Positions 46,410-59,360 of a DNA stretch of 64,000 nt are shown here, piece after piece. Under the pieces are notes generated by a model that was given only the letters and a program-made list of their open reading frames with translations, was not told where the DNA came from and made no database searches. Source of the DNA: Daucus carota subsp. sativus (Eukaryota; Streptophyta; Magnoliopsida; Apiales; Apiaceae); contig NC_030381.2 in the NCBI RefSeq assembly GCF_001625215.2, forward strand, positions 54,609,214-54,673,213, read 5' to 3'. Position numbers and translations under genes: made by a program. Every line of letters begins with the position of its first letter. Positions within the stretch are counted from its first letter, which is position 1.

Positions 46410-46800
46410 TCAAACTAGCTTTTGCTTTGTTGCTACCAAGTTTCTGGATCTCTAGCTAATGTAGCTATCAAACTAGCTTTGGCTTTGTTGCTACCAATTT
46501 TTTCTACCATCAACTCCATTAAGCTACGAATTTATTAAAAATTATCCACAAACAGATGTACCTGCAAATTCATCAACAAGAAAATAACAATAACAATATA
46601 AGTTTAGTACATAATAGGACAGTTGATTTTAGTTTAGTGCTCAAAATAAGGCAATTTGAACATTAAATTAAGAGGTTTGTGTACTTACAACCAAGAAGTC
46701 CCCTGTTCTGTACAATTTTGGTGACAACTTCAAGACGAATTTAATTTGCAGTTAAATTTTCTCCTTCCACCTAAATTTAGCAAATGAACAGAAAAGAAAC
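46410..46800 (-). pseudogene. Decayed TIC32-like SDR, last exons
   Basis: 46420-46500 holds two imperfect copies of the SDR last-exon sequence (AAACTAGCTTTGGCTTTGTT; compare 52250-52270). 46680-46785 matches SDR exon 5 (compare 53050-53145), including the acceptor side and the LHPGV region with substitutions. No open frame remains. It lies on the far side of the PPR gene from the intact SDRs. Confidence 0.65.
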
Positions 46801-48607
46801 AACAATTTATGTAACAAACATGATTTTACATGTCTTGGTATATATAGTATCAACACTTAATATATAATAAATAAATAGTCTATGCTATATTAATAAAGAA
46901 GGTTAGACAACTTTACCATTAAGCATCCTGAAAGCTCATTCAGAGTATGCTACAAAGATATTTGATCGTCCGTTAATCTTTCCAGAAAATCTCTATCAAC
47001 TCAGCCAGCCATATCTGACCAAATTATATATATCTGATAATTTTATTAATTTTTACTACGCATATCAAATATTTGATATAAAAGTTGTTTAATCACATTG
47101 TACCCTCAGCTTGTCCAACTTAGTTAATAATGCACGCATAGCAGTTGAGTAATATTATTGAGTACATAACTACTGTACTTTGATGAAAAAATTGATCTGG
47201 TAGTAAAATATTATTCTTAAAATATTATAATAAACACTGAATTCACTAATTATTTAGTAAAACACTTCTGGAGACGTAACTTCCTATGGTGATTCTGTTA
47301 CATATCTTTTTTTAAGTGCACATACTGAAATTTGCTATTAAGATTGGCATACCAAGTTTTTAACATATAAAACTGCTTATACTGAATAACATCAAGTAGA
47401 CAAACTTTGCCGTTTTTTGAGATACAGTTTTGCAACAGTATAATACCCTACTTGGTAAAGACCTTTGCAAATTCGAGACTAGATCACACAAAATAGACTC
47501 TTTCTACAAATTTGGAAATAGTGTTTACAGTGACCATATGGCTTCCTTTAACTTGCCAATGATCTATCACATGGTTGGACAAAAGTTGCCATACTATGTT
47601 CAGAAAACAAAATAATAATAACCGGTACAAACTAAAACATATTTAAGTCATAAAACCCTGAGAACAATTATAAACAGCACTTTGATTTACAAGATATACA
47701 GTGGGAAAGTAGACCTTTTGGATATATTCATATTTAACGATAGTTATACTATAAGGAATCGATTTGATGAGCTATTGTATATTGCCGTTATTAAGGCAGT
47801 GTTTTAAATGTTTTCCTAATTACGAGTTTGCAAAAGGAAACAAAAAATTTAGTAGTCTTTGTAATGGTTCATTTTATATTCGTGAAGCTATAGTTCAGAC
47901 ATTGCTGCAGTTTTTTTTTTTTTTTAGTATATATAAAGATTAAAAGCAGCATCGGTAAGCTATCATGATTATGCTTAATACTTGTCAAATTTCTCAGAGA
48001 TGAAAGAAAACAGAATAACACATCTGATCTAAACAATAGTAACACATCTCTTTGTCATTTGATTCCAATTTATGTAGAGCGTTCAACTAGATGAGTAGCA
48101 ATGTCTGTAATCCATATATGCAATTTCTTAATAGATAAAGCATATGACACCATGGCCAGTCACAGCACAGATATTTCTTAAGTAATAGGTACACTGTCAG
48201 GATTTCTTGTGGCACCATTAATATTAGCAAGAAATGTACATAAGTACATTCAATCAAAATGGTGAATCTACATAGTCAGTACTAGATCACAAAAAAAAAA
48301 TATATAACTTACATCGGATTTCTAATGGGAAAAAAGAACCTCCAACTATAGGAACTGAAATTTTGGCATAGTCTGAACTGTCAAATAAACCAATGGCAAA
48401 ATTTTGTGATGAAGTTAAACAAGCGATATCCTTAGAAGCTTAAATATCAATAGTAAAGAGTAAAGTAGTGTGCAACAACATATTCTAAAATATCGAAATT
48501 CTCCAGGAGTACCTGTACTTCGCTGTAAGTCTTGACAAAATTTTAGTAGAGGAAATTTCCAATGTAATGCTCCCTTGTATTGATGAACTCAAACTTAGAT
48601 ACTCTCT
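46801..48607. other. Spacer downstream of the PPR gene
   Basis: AT-rich, probably with PPR 3' UTR near 48607. T-run at 47911-47926. No gene or named repeat seen. Confidence 0.4.
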
Positions 48608-51088
48608 CTACAGTTGCAGATCCTGCATACGCTCTGGTGACATCCTTCCACGCTCAACAAAACATAGCATAAGATTATCAGCCTCTTTCACTTTTCCATC
48701 TGACATCAATCTTTTGCACACCCTTTCACACAACTTTAAATCAGGAACTAGATTGCGACCAAACATTCGACAGGCCACTTTATAGGATGCTAATGCATTC
48801 CCTTTCTTCAGATAACTTTCGATAAGCAAATGACAGGACTTTGCATCAACCACTGAAGCTGTCCTCAAAACTTTTCCCAATAGCTTATAAGCCTCATCAA
48901 GGTTTCCAAAGGTGCAAAGTTTATCAACAATCTGGCTATATGCTGTTTTGCATGCTTGCCTTGATAGCATTTTCTCAATCAGTTTCAATAGATCATCCAC
49001 CCTGCCATGCTGGCAAAATCGGTGGATCACAGTCCTGTATGTAACCGGAGTAGGAAGCAAACCTTGATGGAGCATTTTATTTGCCATTTCAGTTGCCTCC
49101 TCTATTCTACCTCTCTTTCCTAATGCATCAATAATGGTTGTATATGTGATTGCATCAGGGTGCTTATTACTTAAATAAATATCATCAAATGCTGACAGGG
49201 CGTCATCTAGGTCATCCTTTTGACAGAACCCGTGAATAACACTTGTGAAATTCACCACATTAACAGCACATCCTTTCTTTAAACACTCATCCATGAACAA
49301 CTTTGCGAGATCTGCTCTTCCTTGTTGACAAAGAGCCTGAATCAACAAATTAATTTCAACAGGAGTTGGATAAAATCCCTTTCCAATCATTTCACGAACT
49401 ACCTCACAGGCCTCAGACAACTTTCCTTCCCTCCGGAATCCATGCAACACAACACTATACGTAATGGCATTGGGGGTCCACCACTCCTCCTCACTCATGT
49501 TCATCATCTCTCTTGCCTCAGATGTATTGCCATTCCGACAAAGCCCATTCAACAGTGCAGTATAAGATACAGTATTGGGCTTGCAACCATGCCTGTGCAT
49601 TTGTTGAATTAACTGTTTAGCTTGATCCACCTTTCCTATATGACAAAACCCGTTTATCACAGCAGTATAAGTGACTACATCAGGGATGCAACCTTTTGTG
49701 AACATTTCATTGACAACTTCTTTAGCTCTTTCCATATTTCCTGCCTGACAGAACGAGTGAACAATCGCACTATAACCAACCTTATCTATGCAAAACCCTT
49801 CAGCTTCAGCTTCTCTTAAGAAACTTATAGCTTCATCTCCATACCCATGCTTGGTTAGCGCATGGATAAGAGTGTTGTACGTCACCTGGTCACGTAACAG
49901 ATTATTTTCCCTCGTCATTTTCTCCAACAATCCCTTCACTTTTTCGATTCTTTTATCCTTGCAAAGGATCCCCATCACAGTATAGTAACTAACTTTATCC
50001 GGGGAGCAACCCTTTGAAGCCATTTCAGAGATGAGCCCTATTGCATCTTCAGTACGATCCATGTCACAATAACCCTTAATCAAGCAATTGTAAGTCACGA
50101 CACTAGGCGTAATACCTACCAACTGCATGCGCTCCAAGAACCTCAGTGCCTTGTCCATCCTTTTCCCCTTCACCAAAACATAAATTGCGGTGTTACATAT
50201 ACCTAAATCAGGTTCAACACCTTCTTTTTGCATAAATGTCAACACCTGCATTGCTTTCCTAATATTACCAGCCCGGCTGAAAGAAACCATCACATAACCA
50301 AAAGCTTCCGGTCTACGCACAATCCTTCTTCGTGTCATAAGCCGAAGAACCCGTTTTGCACCCTGACAAAGCTTAGTCTTACTAAGAACCTCAAGCATTG
50401 CATAATACACAATAGGATCATGCCTATACCGCCACTGTCTATCAGCCCAATAAAAGAACTTCAAAGCCACCCGTTCATCAGCCTGAGCACGTAGAACGGC
50501 ACAAACTTGCTGAGGCTTCAAACTCCTTAACAAATGCCTTAACTCACCTTCAAATTTTGGGGTCCAATCCGACCTACGATCAATCAGTCTACATATTTCC
50601 TTCACCAAAGGGTTCCTCAATTCATCTTCCCTAACTTCAACTCTATTAATATCACCCCTTTCTTTCCTATTCCGATCATACAAATTCAACACCCTGAACT
50701 CCTCATCATTATCATTATCTGTACCATCATCATCCTCTTCCCCTCCATCTTCAGAATCCTCACCCAAACCATCATCACCCTCAAACCCGAAATTTCCGCA
50801 ACCTTTTATGATCAAATCTTTACCTCCTCTACCACCCAAGTTCTCAACTTCAACAGACCCATCTCCCCCACCATCAAAATCATCCTTATCAACCAATTGG
50901 GCACACACATTAGCATCAAAACGAGAACTTTCACAAGAATTTCTCCATGAATTTGTTGAAAAATAAGCACAAACACCCTCACAGTGAAAAGGGCTAATCA
51001 AACTACTTTCACAGCATTCAATACTAACCTTACAGCAATTTACAAGAACTTTTCTTGTTCTACACAAGGAATTGAACCTAAAAAACAT
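48608..51088 (-). CDS. P-class pentatricopeptide repeat protein
   Basis: Single exon, 826 residues. The Ser/Cys/Arg-rich N-terminus suggests an organelle targeting peptide (mitochondrion or plastid, undecided). An acidic linker lies at about 90-145. From about residue 225 a run of about 15-17 PPR motifs of 35 residues follows (VTYNCLIKGYCDMDRTEDAI, VTYTAVINGFCHIGKVDQAK, VSYTALLNGLCRNGNTSEAR and others). No E, DYW or SMR domain, so it is a plain P-class protein, expected to bind organelle RNA for stability, splicing or translation. Target unknown. Intronless, as usual for the family. Confidence 0.93.
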   Translation of the reverse strand: MFFRFNSLCRTRKVLVNCCKVSIECCESSLISPFHCEGVCAYFSTNSWRNSCESSRFDANVCAQLVDKDDFDGGGDGSVEVENLGGRGGKDLIIKGCGNFGFEGDDGLGEDSEDGGEEDDDGTDNDNDEEFRVLNLYDRNRKERGDINRVEVREDELRNPLVKEICRLIDRRSDWTPKFEGELRHLLRSLKPQQVCAVLRAQADERVALKFFYWADRQWRYRHDPIVYYAMLEVLSKTKLCQGAKRVLRLMTRRRIVRRPEAFGYVMVSFSRAGNIRKAMQVLTFMQKEGVEPDLGICNTAIYVLVKGKRMDKALRFLERMQLVGITPSVVTYNCLIKGYCDMDRTEDAIGLISEMASKGCSPDKVSYYTVMGILCKDKRIEKVKGLLEKMTRENNLLRDQVTYNTLIHALTKHGYGDEAISFLREAEAEGFCIDKVGYSAIVHSFCQAGNMERAKEVVNEMFTKGCIPDVVTYTAVINGFCHIGKVDQAKQLIQQMHRHGCKPNTVSYTALLNGLCRNGNTSEAREMMNMSEEEWWTPNAITYSVVLHGFRREGKLSEACEVVREMIGKGFYPTPVEINLLIQALCQQGRADLAKLFMDECLKKGCAVNVVNFTSVIHGFCQKDDLDDALSAFDDIYLSNKHPDAITYTTIIDALGKRGRIEEATEMANKMLHQGLLPTPVTYRTVIHRFCQHGRVDDLLKLIEKMLSRQACKTAYSQIVDKLCTFGNLDEAYKLLGKVLRTASVVDAKSCHLLIESYLKKGNALASYKVACRMFGRNLVPDLKLCERVCKRLMSDGKVKEADNLMLCFVERGRMSPERMQDLQL

Positions 51089-52176
51089 TTCAACTTCACA
51101 TTAATGAAAACCCAACTTTGTATCTAATAATCATACCTTAAGCAAGAATTTCAAGAAATGGTTTACGGGTCGGGTCAAAACAGTGTCAGAAGGGCTCCAA
51201 TTGGGATGAATATGATTTTTGAGATTCACGAAAGGTGCAAATATTCGTGCCGCCAGTCTCCACCGTAAGTATTTTTGTTAATTTTATTTGTAAATCAAAA
51301 TTTTGATCGTATATTGTTTTTAATAAAAACTTTTAAAGTTAATTTTAATTTGCTCTCAAAAAAGTTGATTTTAATTCTACAGTTAAATACTTAAATATTT
51401 GTGTCGATATACTGTTTTTTCATCTAGCCAAAAGCGTTGATTTTCATCACAGTCCTTTTTAGATTATTACGGTCGAAATCAAAAATAGTGATGATTATTT
51501 TTGTTAATTTGTTAAAACCTAAAAATAGTAGAATATTGTCTTAGTGAAAGAAAATTAGGCATATTATGAATTTCTTTGGGGTAAATAAGAAAAAGATATT
51601 AGTCCAGTGTTAAGAATATCTATTTTATTAATTTTTTCTTCCTATAAAATTTAAATTTTGAGACAAATTGTTGTATTTATTTGAATTTTAGCTTCAGAAA
51701 AATAATATATACATTTACAATATTTTATAATAATTTTAAATCTAAGAAAAGAATTTATCATGTAAATGATTTTATCTCATAAATAAATCTATTTATTTGA
51801 TTTAAGACGTGGATGAAAAGTTTTATCATCATATTTTTAAAGTAATATTATTTTTATCATAATGATTTTATTTCTTTGACCAAGATGAAATATGTTTTTT
51901 TTAATCATAAGATACTTCTATAACCATCATTTTTTATGTCGAGAATATGAATCTTATTAAAGTTAAGATGAGCTCAGAAATATAAATACATTTTTAAAAA
52001 AATTATATAGACAACAATTATTTTATTTCCAAGCTCTAACTAAGACAAGCTTAAAAACAAGGCTCGAGTCCTATATGAGAACTACACATGCACACCAGGA
52101 ACAAGAAAATCTTGAAACTTTAACACCAGGTAGATCATATATGAGTCTGACATCTCTGCACACAATGGACAAAAGA
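51089..52176. other. Spacer between PPR and SDR A
   Basis: AT-rich. It contains the PPR promoter side and the SDR A 3' end. Nothing else recognised. Confidence 0.45.
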
Positions 52177-54467
52177 TCAATTCTTCTCTGTGAATGTCAA
52201 GCTGAACTCCCACAGTTTCTTGGCCAGTTCCGGATCTCTAGCCATTGAACTAGCTTTAGCTTTGTTGCTGTCCATGAAATATTCGCCGCTTAGACCATTC
52301 ACTTTTGGACTCAGTGCTACATAGCAGGTAGTTGCAGCACCCTGCGGGACGTTTTTCATGAAGATATTTGCACAACCTAATACACCTGCAATTTATCAGC
52401 ATTAACATAAGTATGTTAACATCAAGTGTTACCCTCCCCAGCAGGGACGGATCTAGGAATTTGGTTATGTGGGGGCAAAAAACACACCAAAAAAAAAAAA
52501 AATCATACAAGCAAATATTAGGACTGAAGAGGCTGAGACACAAGACTGGGCAACAAATGTTCAAATGAAGCTGGGAGGAGTCGAACTTGAACCACATCCA
52601 GAAAAGACACACATCTAAACCAAGGGGGCAAAGCCATACTTCATTAATTTTACATAATAGAACTAGTAAACCATTCACGAGCTACTGGGGGCAAGTACCC
52701 CCACTGCCCCCAGTGTGGCTCCGTCCCTGCTCCCCAGACCCTCGTGTAAGCGGGATATACTGGGTACGTTTGGTTTGTTAGCATCAAGAGTAGTACTCTC
52801 TCCGTCCCAGTCAAATTGACCAATTTTTGACTAAAGATTACAAATTATCTATTCATGATTTTTAAAATGAAAATTGCATATTAAAATTGACTAAATATAC
52901 TTTCTAATAATATAATTTTTATTATATTTTTCAATTGTATTGTAGATGTAAATTTCAATAAAAGTATAGTCAATTTGACTAGTCAAAAGTCAAAATGGAC
53001 ATGTATTTAGGGACGGAGGGAGTAGATTCCAATAAAGTTTAGAGGTCGAGTACTTACAAGCAAGAAGGCTGCTGTTTTGTGAGATGTTAGTTGCGATGAC
53101 TCCAGGATGAAGTGAATTTGCAGTAACATTTGCTCCTTCCTCCTAATGATGGTTTAGCAAAATGGAATTATAACATTATTGTATTGAATTTAAACCACTA
53201 TGACAATAACTTATGCAAAAGAAAAGGATTGAAGTTCTGGCAAATGAACTAAAAAATTGTAAGAAAAAATGTTAGCTATTTATGCACATCGATGATTACC
53301 TTTAGGCGCCTGGTAAGCTCAACACAGTGTAATATGTTGCAGAGTTTGGACTGTCCATATGCAATAACGGGCTTGTAACTGGAAACACGATCAAGCTCTA
53401 AGAAAATGTTAAATGCTTGAACTAGTATAATCCTCAGAGACTGACAGACTTGAAGTAAAATACGTGCCTGGTTTTGTCATTGATTTTGTCAAAAATAATC
53501 CCTTCTTTGTAACCATACCGGTGAAGCTCTGATGCCACGTTGACAACCCTTCCTTCTTTACCACAGTCGCGTGCTGTTTTTTTCATAGTGTCCAGCAAAA
53601 GATTTGTCAGAAGAAATGGTCCCAGATGGTTAACAGCAAATTGTTGTTCAATGTTGTCCTTGGAGAGTGTGAATGGAGGTGACATCATCCCCGCGTTGTT
53701 TCTGTCAGCAACAAACAGCATGTTCAGATATCATAATCTCCCAGGGCATACTTGTTAGTAAAGACTGCAAAAATGAAAACATAGACTAGTTATGTAATTC
53801 AATCACTAATCTTACATGAGGATGTTCAGGGGAAGACCGGTGGCTATAAATTCAGCAGCAAATTTTCTTATCGATGCTTGTGAACTGAGATCTATCTCCA
53901 TGACATCAATTTCAGAACCAGGATGTTTCTGAAGCATCTCTTCTTTAACCTTTTCACCGGCTTTAACATTTCTCACTCCCAAGATGACATGAACACCCCG
54001 CAAGGCAAGAACACGCGTTGTCTCTTTACCAATTCCATTTGTTGCTCCTGAAATTGTGTACTAATTCAATTAAACACTTCTCAGTTCTCACTGAAATTAT
54101 AGAGTTAGTTACTAATCAGGCAATAGAGGACTGCCATGATGCCATTCATCAAATTTCAGGACTCAAAATAAGCATCAATACGAAGATTATCCTACCAAAA
54201 CTTGTTTGCCTCAAACAAAGTATAACCGAATCAACAAAGTAACACGAAGAATGCCAACATGGTTTAGGACTGTTTAGTTATGGTTGTCTTATTCATCTTA
54301 CCCTTCCCAGACCCTGCTTTCGTATATCGAGATTACTTAAAAAAAAAAGAGGCAAAATTACCTGTAACAATGGCAACAAGGCCAGTTCCATCAACACCTT
54401 TTGTAACTTGCTCTGCAGTGGAACGAGCTGAAAATCCAAAGTTGCCATTTAATCCAAATATCCACAT
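52177..54467 (-). CDS. TIC32-like short-chain dehydrogenase, copy A
   Basis: Six exons: 54467-54362, 54047-53816, 53701-53468, 53378-53300, 53142-53058, 52385-52177; 314 residues. Classical SDR features: nucleotide-binding TGATNGIG, NNAG, catalytic YGQSK, and the substrate-side LHPGVIATN. It begins [20 protein letters not shown] like the TIC32/retinol-dehydrogenase-like family of plants; TIC32 itself is an NADPH-dependent calmodulin-binding protein of the plastid inner envelope. Whether this lineage-specific pair shares that role is unknown. Intron 3 starts with GC (AG/GCACGT) where copy B has AG/GTACGT; using the nearby GT instead would break the frame. Intron 5 holds two MITEs. Confidence 0.88.
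52442..52729. mobile_element. hAT-family MITE in SDR A intron 5
   Basis: 288 bp, exact 8-bp duplication CTCCCCAG (52434-52441, 52730-52737), termini CAGGGACGGATCTAGG and GTGGCTCCGTCCCTG. Confidence 0.9.
52796..53022. mobile_element. Stowaway MITE in SDR A intron 5
   Basis: CTCTCTCCGTCCCAGTCAAA at the left and TATTTAGGGACGGAGGGAG at the right, TA on both sides (52794-52795, 53023-53024). Confidence 0.85.
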
Positions 54468-55629
54468 CTCTCTTCTATTAAGATTCTTGATCACAAAAAG
54501 TGTAAAGAAATATAATTTGATACAAAATATTCTTAATCTGTTTCTAACTCGTTTGTATGTGTGTTATATATAGAGGTACTTAATGTACAAAACTACAAAC
54601 ATCTCATGTGTTTGCGGATGATACAAAATTCTTAGCTAAATTGTTAGTGGCACAAAGTATTTTTATATATTCATCCGTCTCATAATAAGATATGTTGTTA
54701 TTTCAAGACTAATTTCCCGAAATTCCGCTTATTGAAGTCGATCTATCGTGAAAAATTTGTATTCCAGTTGATAGTGAACGATCACCATTAGACAGACATC
54801 TTTTGAAGCAGATTAGTTTCATTGAGATTTCGCTAGCGGGTCTATTTTATCTGATAAACCCGTGTTGCTTTCACTCACTGAGACGTGAATCCTCTAAAAT
54901 GCATCAATAGCATGTGAGAGCTTGTTATGCAATGTGATAAATGGTGATCGGCTGAATTATACTTAATTAAATAAAATCATTTCGCTGGTTTCTATTCGGA
55001 GAAATCTGTTTTTGCACCCGTCTTTTGTCTCGTATAAACATTTATGTCGTATTTCAAAATTATGTTCATGTGTCGTCTTTTTTTTGGGTCATCTTTTTTT
55101 TTGGATGAACTGTCCGAAAATCTGTGTCTAGAGTAGAAAATTATGTTCATATGTTACATTTTTTATGCATCTCCCGAAAATGGGCTCAAATAAATTTATT
55201 GAGTCCAAGTCACATACAAATTACAAACTATTTGCTATCCTGATATGGAGGGTAGAATGGAATTTTATCTAAAATTGAGACCCAAAAAAATTATTCATTC
55301 AATGAGATTCATTTATCCAACAAGATTTTAGTATATTTGTCCCCGGACAATTTAATTTTACGAACCGATTAAATTGAACAAAATTGTCAGATGAAGGATC
55401 GGTTCAATTGGAGGCAAGATACACATAAAATAATTCACTTCATTTCCAAACTCACCATAAAATAAATTTAACTTGTTCTAAATTACATATTAGATGTAAC
55501 AAGTAACAACACATCTCTCAAAAACAAGGCTACCATACATCAGAACTACAAATGCACACCAGGAACAAAAAAATCTTAAAAGTTTCACTAGTAGGTATAG
55601 GACATCTTTGCACACAACAGAGTAAAAGA
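54468..55629. other. Spacer between SDR A and SDR B
   Basis: SDR A promoter side and SDR B 3' side. A Stowaway left end (CATCCGTCTCATAATAAGAT) is seen near 54680 without a clear partner. No gene. Confidence 0.45.
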
Positions 55630-58052
55630 TTATTTGTTCTCTGTGAAGGTCAAGCTGAAGTCCCATAGTTTCTTCGCGAGTTCTGGATCTCTGGCCATCG
55701 AGCTAGCTTTAGCTTTGTTGCTGTCCATGAAATATTCGCCACTTACACCATTTACTTTCGGACTCAATGCTAAAAAGCAGGTGGTTGCAGCGCCCTGGGG
55801 AACGTTTTTCAAAAAGATTTGTGCACAGCCGAATATACCTGCAATTCATCAGCATTAATGTAAGTGTCTGCCTTAGTGTTAAGTATGGTAAATTTAGAAG
55901 AGGGGGATACAGTAGAGTTTTGGGGCTCGAGTACTTACAGCCAAGAAGGCTGCTGTTTTGTGCAATATTAGTGGCAATAACTCCAGGATGAAGTGAATTT
56001 GCGGTAACATTTGCTCCTTCCTCCTATTGATGATTTAGCAAATGGAATAATATTAGTGCATTGAATTTAAACGACCGTGACAATAACTTGATCTGCTTTA
56101 GTTGGCAATAAAAGACTATTATACTACAAAAAATCTGTATTATGCAAAATTTCCAAGCATACACACTACAAGTATCTGTTTCAGGCTCAATGAGGTACAT
56201 CCCGAAATGAACTAAAAATTGTCAGATAAAATAAACATCAATGATTACCTTTAGGCGCCTCGTGAGCTCAACACAGTGTAATATGTTGCAGAGCTTGGAC
56301 TGTCCATATGCACTATTGGGATTGTAACTGAAAATATGAACAAAATCAGAAAAACGTTAAATGCTTGACTATTATAATCTTCGCAGACTGTAACTGAGGG
56401 CAGTCTTCTTAGTCATGATTACATAAAACTATAGGAGTGTATAATTAATACGTACCTGGCTTTGTCATTGATTTTGTCAAAACGAATCCCTTCTTTGTAC
56501 CCATACCGGTGAAGCTCTGATGCTACGTTAACAATCCTTCCTTCTTTACCACACTCGTTTGCTGTTTTCTTCATTGTGTCCAACAAAAGATTTGTCAAAA
56601 GAAATGGACCCAAATGATTAACAGCAAATTGTTGTTCAATGTTATCTTTGGAGAGTGTGAATGGAGGTGCCATAATCCCCGCATTGTTTCTGTCAACAAC
56701 AAACAGCATGTTCAGCTATCGTAATCTCCCAGGGCATATTTGTTTGTGAAGACCGAAAAAATGAAAACGTACAGCAGTATTGTAATTCAATTACTAATCT
56801 TACATGAGTATGTTCAGGGGGAGACCGGTGGCTATGAAGTCAGCAGCGAATTTTCTTATGGATGCTTGTGAGTTGAGATCTATCTCCATGACATCAATTT
56901 TGGAACCCGGATGTTTCTGGAGAATTTCTCCTTTAACTTTCTCACCAGCTTTAACGTTCCTCACTCCCATGATGACATGGACGCCCCTCAAGGCAAGAAC
57001 ACGCGTCGTCTCTAATCCAATACCATTTGTCGCTCCTGAAATTGTATAGGAATCTAATTAAGCACTTGTCACTCCTTAAACAGAGTTAATTATACTTGGC
57101 TCAGCAATATAAGATTTTTATGATGCCATACTCATACATCAAACCTCAAGATAAGCATCAATAAGAAGACTATCCTTCTACCGGAACTTGCTCGACTCAG
57201 ACAAATTACAAATATAACTGGATCAAAAAAGTAGCACGAAGAAAGCCAACAAGGTCTGGCCTAGCAATCCATAGCTTGGTCTTGGTCCAAGGAGACTGGC
57301 TAGCAATTCAAAGGCTTCCGATTCCTCATTAAAAAAGGGTCGAAAAACCAAACTAAGGCAAGTCATAGCTGGAATATCCACTAGGTTCTGGTAATGTAAA
57401 AAAAACCTAACCAGTTTTGTTTCAATGCATCTATTATACAAAAGAAGAAACACCAACTTCAAGAGAACTAACTATAAGATACAGATAAAACCTTCATCAG
57501 CTTATAATTATTAAAAAAATTCATAGCAAGTATATTACTAGGGGTCTTAACCAAGGTCTTTCTACGTATTAACAACTACTTTTTGTTTAGGCAAAGGATT
57601 TTTATTGACGGATATTTTTGTGCATTTAATCAATCGAACTTCACCAACTACATAAAAGTGGTCGTTAGTGCATGTTCACAAGTACACGACAGAAATCCGT
57701 ATTACTAGATCTAGAAGTATGGCAAGTGAAAGCAAACACTGTTGAGTTCATTTCATCCTTAACTACCATCTCCTCCACCTTACCCTTCCCTAACTCTATT
57801 TTACGAAAACATATTTTACCTTCCTCACACCCTGCTCTACGAAAAATATATCATTACAGAAGATTGTGCTCTACGAGAAAAATAAGATATGATCAACAAA
57901 AATCCACAAATCAGAGCAACCCAAGAACCAAGAAACGCAGAAATACCTGTAACAATTGCTACAAGCCCAGTTCCATCAACACCTTTCGTGACCTGCTCTG
58001 CAGTAGAACGAGCTGAAAACCCAGATTTCCCACTTAATCCAAAAATCCACAT
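55630..58052 (-). CDS. TIC32-like short-chain dehydrogenase, copy B
   Basis: Six exons with sizes equal to copy A: 58052-57947, 57035-56804, 56689-56456, 56327-56249, 56023-55939, 55838-55630; 314 residues. Same motifs: TGATNGIG, NNAG, YGQSK. It begins [20 protein letters not shown] and ends FSLTFTENK. All introns are GT-AG. Copies A and B are much closer to each other than to copy C. Function as for copy A, inferred from family only. Confidence 0.9.
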
Positions 58053-59293
58053 CTTTCTTTAAATAAAATTCTTGATCACAAACAAAATAGTTTAGAAAAT
58101 ATTCTTGATGAGCTAGAGAAGATTCAAATCTTTAATATCTGTTTATACCTCGTTTGTATGTGACAACGTGTTATATATAGTGGTAAATCTGGTAGTTGAT
58201 GTTCAGACACCTCATGTATGACGTTGCTAAGCGTGTGGAACCATCGAGAAAGCGCTCGTGTGTGAAAGACCTTGTTGACCTGTGTTTGGTTTCCAGATTG
58301 TGGACTTTTATTCAACGTGGTTGCGGGGTTTTATGTGTCAATAGAGAATTTGACCTTTGTTAAGGAATACTGGTTTGCGTTCGGATCTTGGTTAAGAATA
58401 GATTAACCTGTAATTAACAAAGATGGCGATATTTAATTACTAATGGGTTGCATGTTCACAAGTGTGTCATGTATTTGAAAGTATTTCACCACATGTGACA
58501 CTAAAAATTTCCTAATGTAACCGGTTATTTGGTTGTAAAGATCAGGGATCAGGATAATAGGAAGTGATGATTAGAAATTAATTGGATGATATTAAGTGAA
58601 TAAAAATTAGATTTTTTATAACACTTATAACAATATTTGAGATAATAATTTAATTTATTATATAACATATTATTTAAAAAAATTATAAGTATTTTTTTTT
58701 AAAAAAAAAGATTTCTATTAAAATCAAACATCCGACAAAAGTGTCTCTAACACACATGATGGAAGAGATAATGAATCATGAAGCTATGTAGCATACCAGG
58801 TATGCGAATTAGATTATACGCAACCATGTTAACTTGCTTCTTAACAAAATTATAATGATTAATCGTATTTTTAAATTTGATTCGAGAAACAGAAAAATAA
58901 TTAGAGGGATCAAATCCGGAAGTTTCAAAATATAGTACTGTATGTACCGTATTTCCGGGATGAACCACTTGAAAATCTGCATATGCTTCCGTTTAATATT
59001 ACTGTAAGAAATTGTGATTCATGAACCTCCCGAGAATCCACGCCCATGTCATTACCCGTGTCGTTTTCATCTCATATTAAAATTTTACGTTCAATTTTTG
59101 TCATTTTGTTATTAATATTCGAGGTTTCGCTGATATGTCATCATTGTCAGATAATCTGATATAACAAAATTTATGAGATCACGGGTGCAATCACTATTAT
59201 TATTAGAATCGGATAATATTTGTATCACATTTTAAACAAATCAGGCATTTTGGATGAATTGTTGCAGAAGAGCACTGAAATTTCAGCACAGTC
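58053..59293. other. Spacer between SDR B and the MRP RNA gene
   Basis: AT-rich; it contains the SDR B promoter. No gene seen; reverse frames at 58124-58968 are unsupported. Confidence 0.45.
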
Positions 59294-59339
59294 CTCCCAC
59301 ATCGAAAACATACGGGGAAACTTTTATGTTTATAATATA
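59294..59339 (+). promoter_or_regulatory. Plant snRNA-type USE plus TATA (Pol III spacing)
   Basis: CTCCCACATCG (59294-59304) matches the plant upstream sequence element RTCCCACATCG except for its first base. A TATA-like TTTATAATATA (59329-59339) starts 24 nt after it. In plants this shorter spacing marks RNA polymerase III genes such as U6 and MRP, against about 33 nt for Pol II snRNAs. Confidence 0.8.
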
Positions 59340-59360
59340 AAGATGCAACTACATGGCCCA

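Noticed and set aside
52573-52600. Possible tRNA/SINE B-box (GAGTCGAACTTGAAC)
   Set aside because: It lies inside the hAT MITE 52442-52729, and no tRNA structure could be built.
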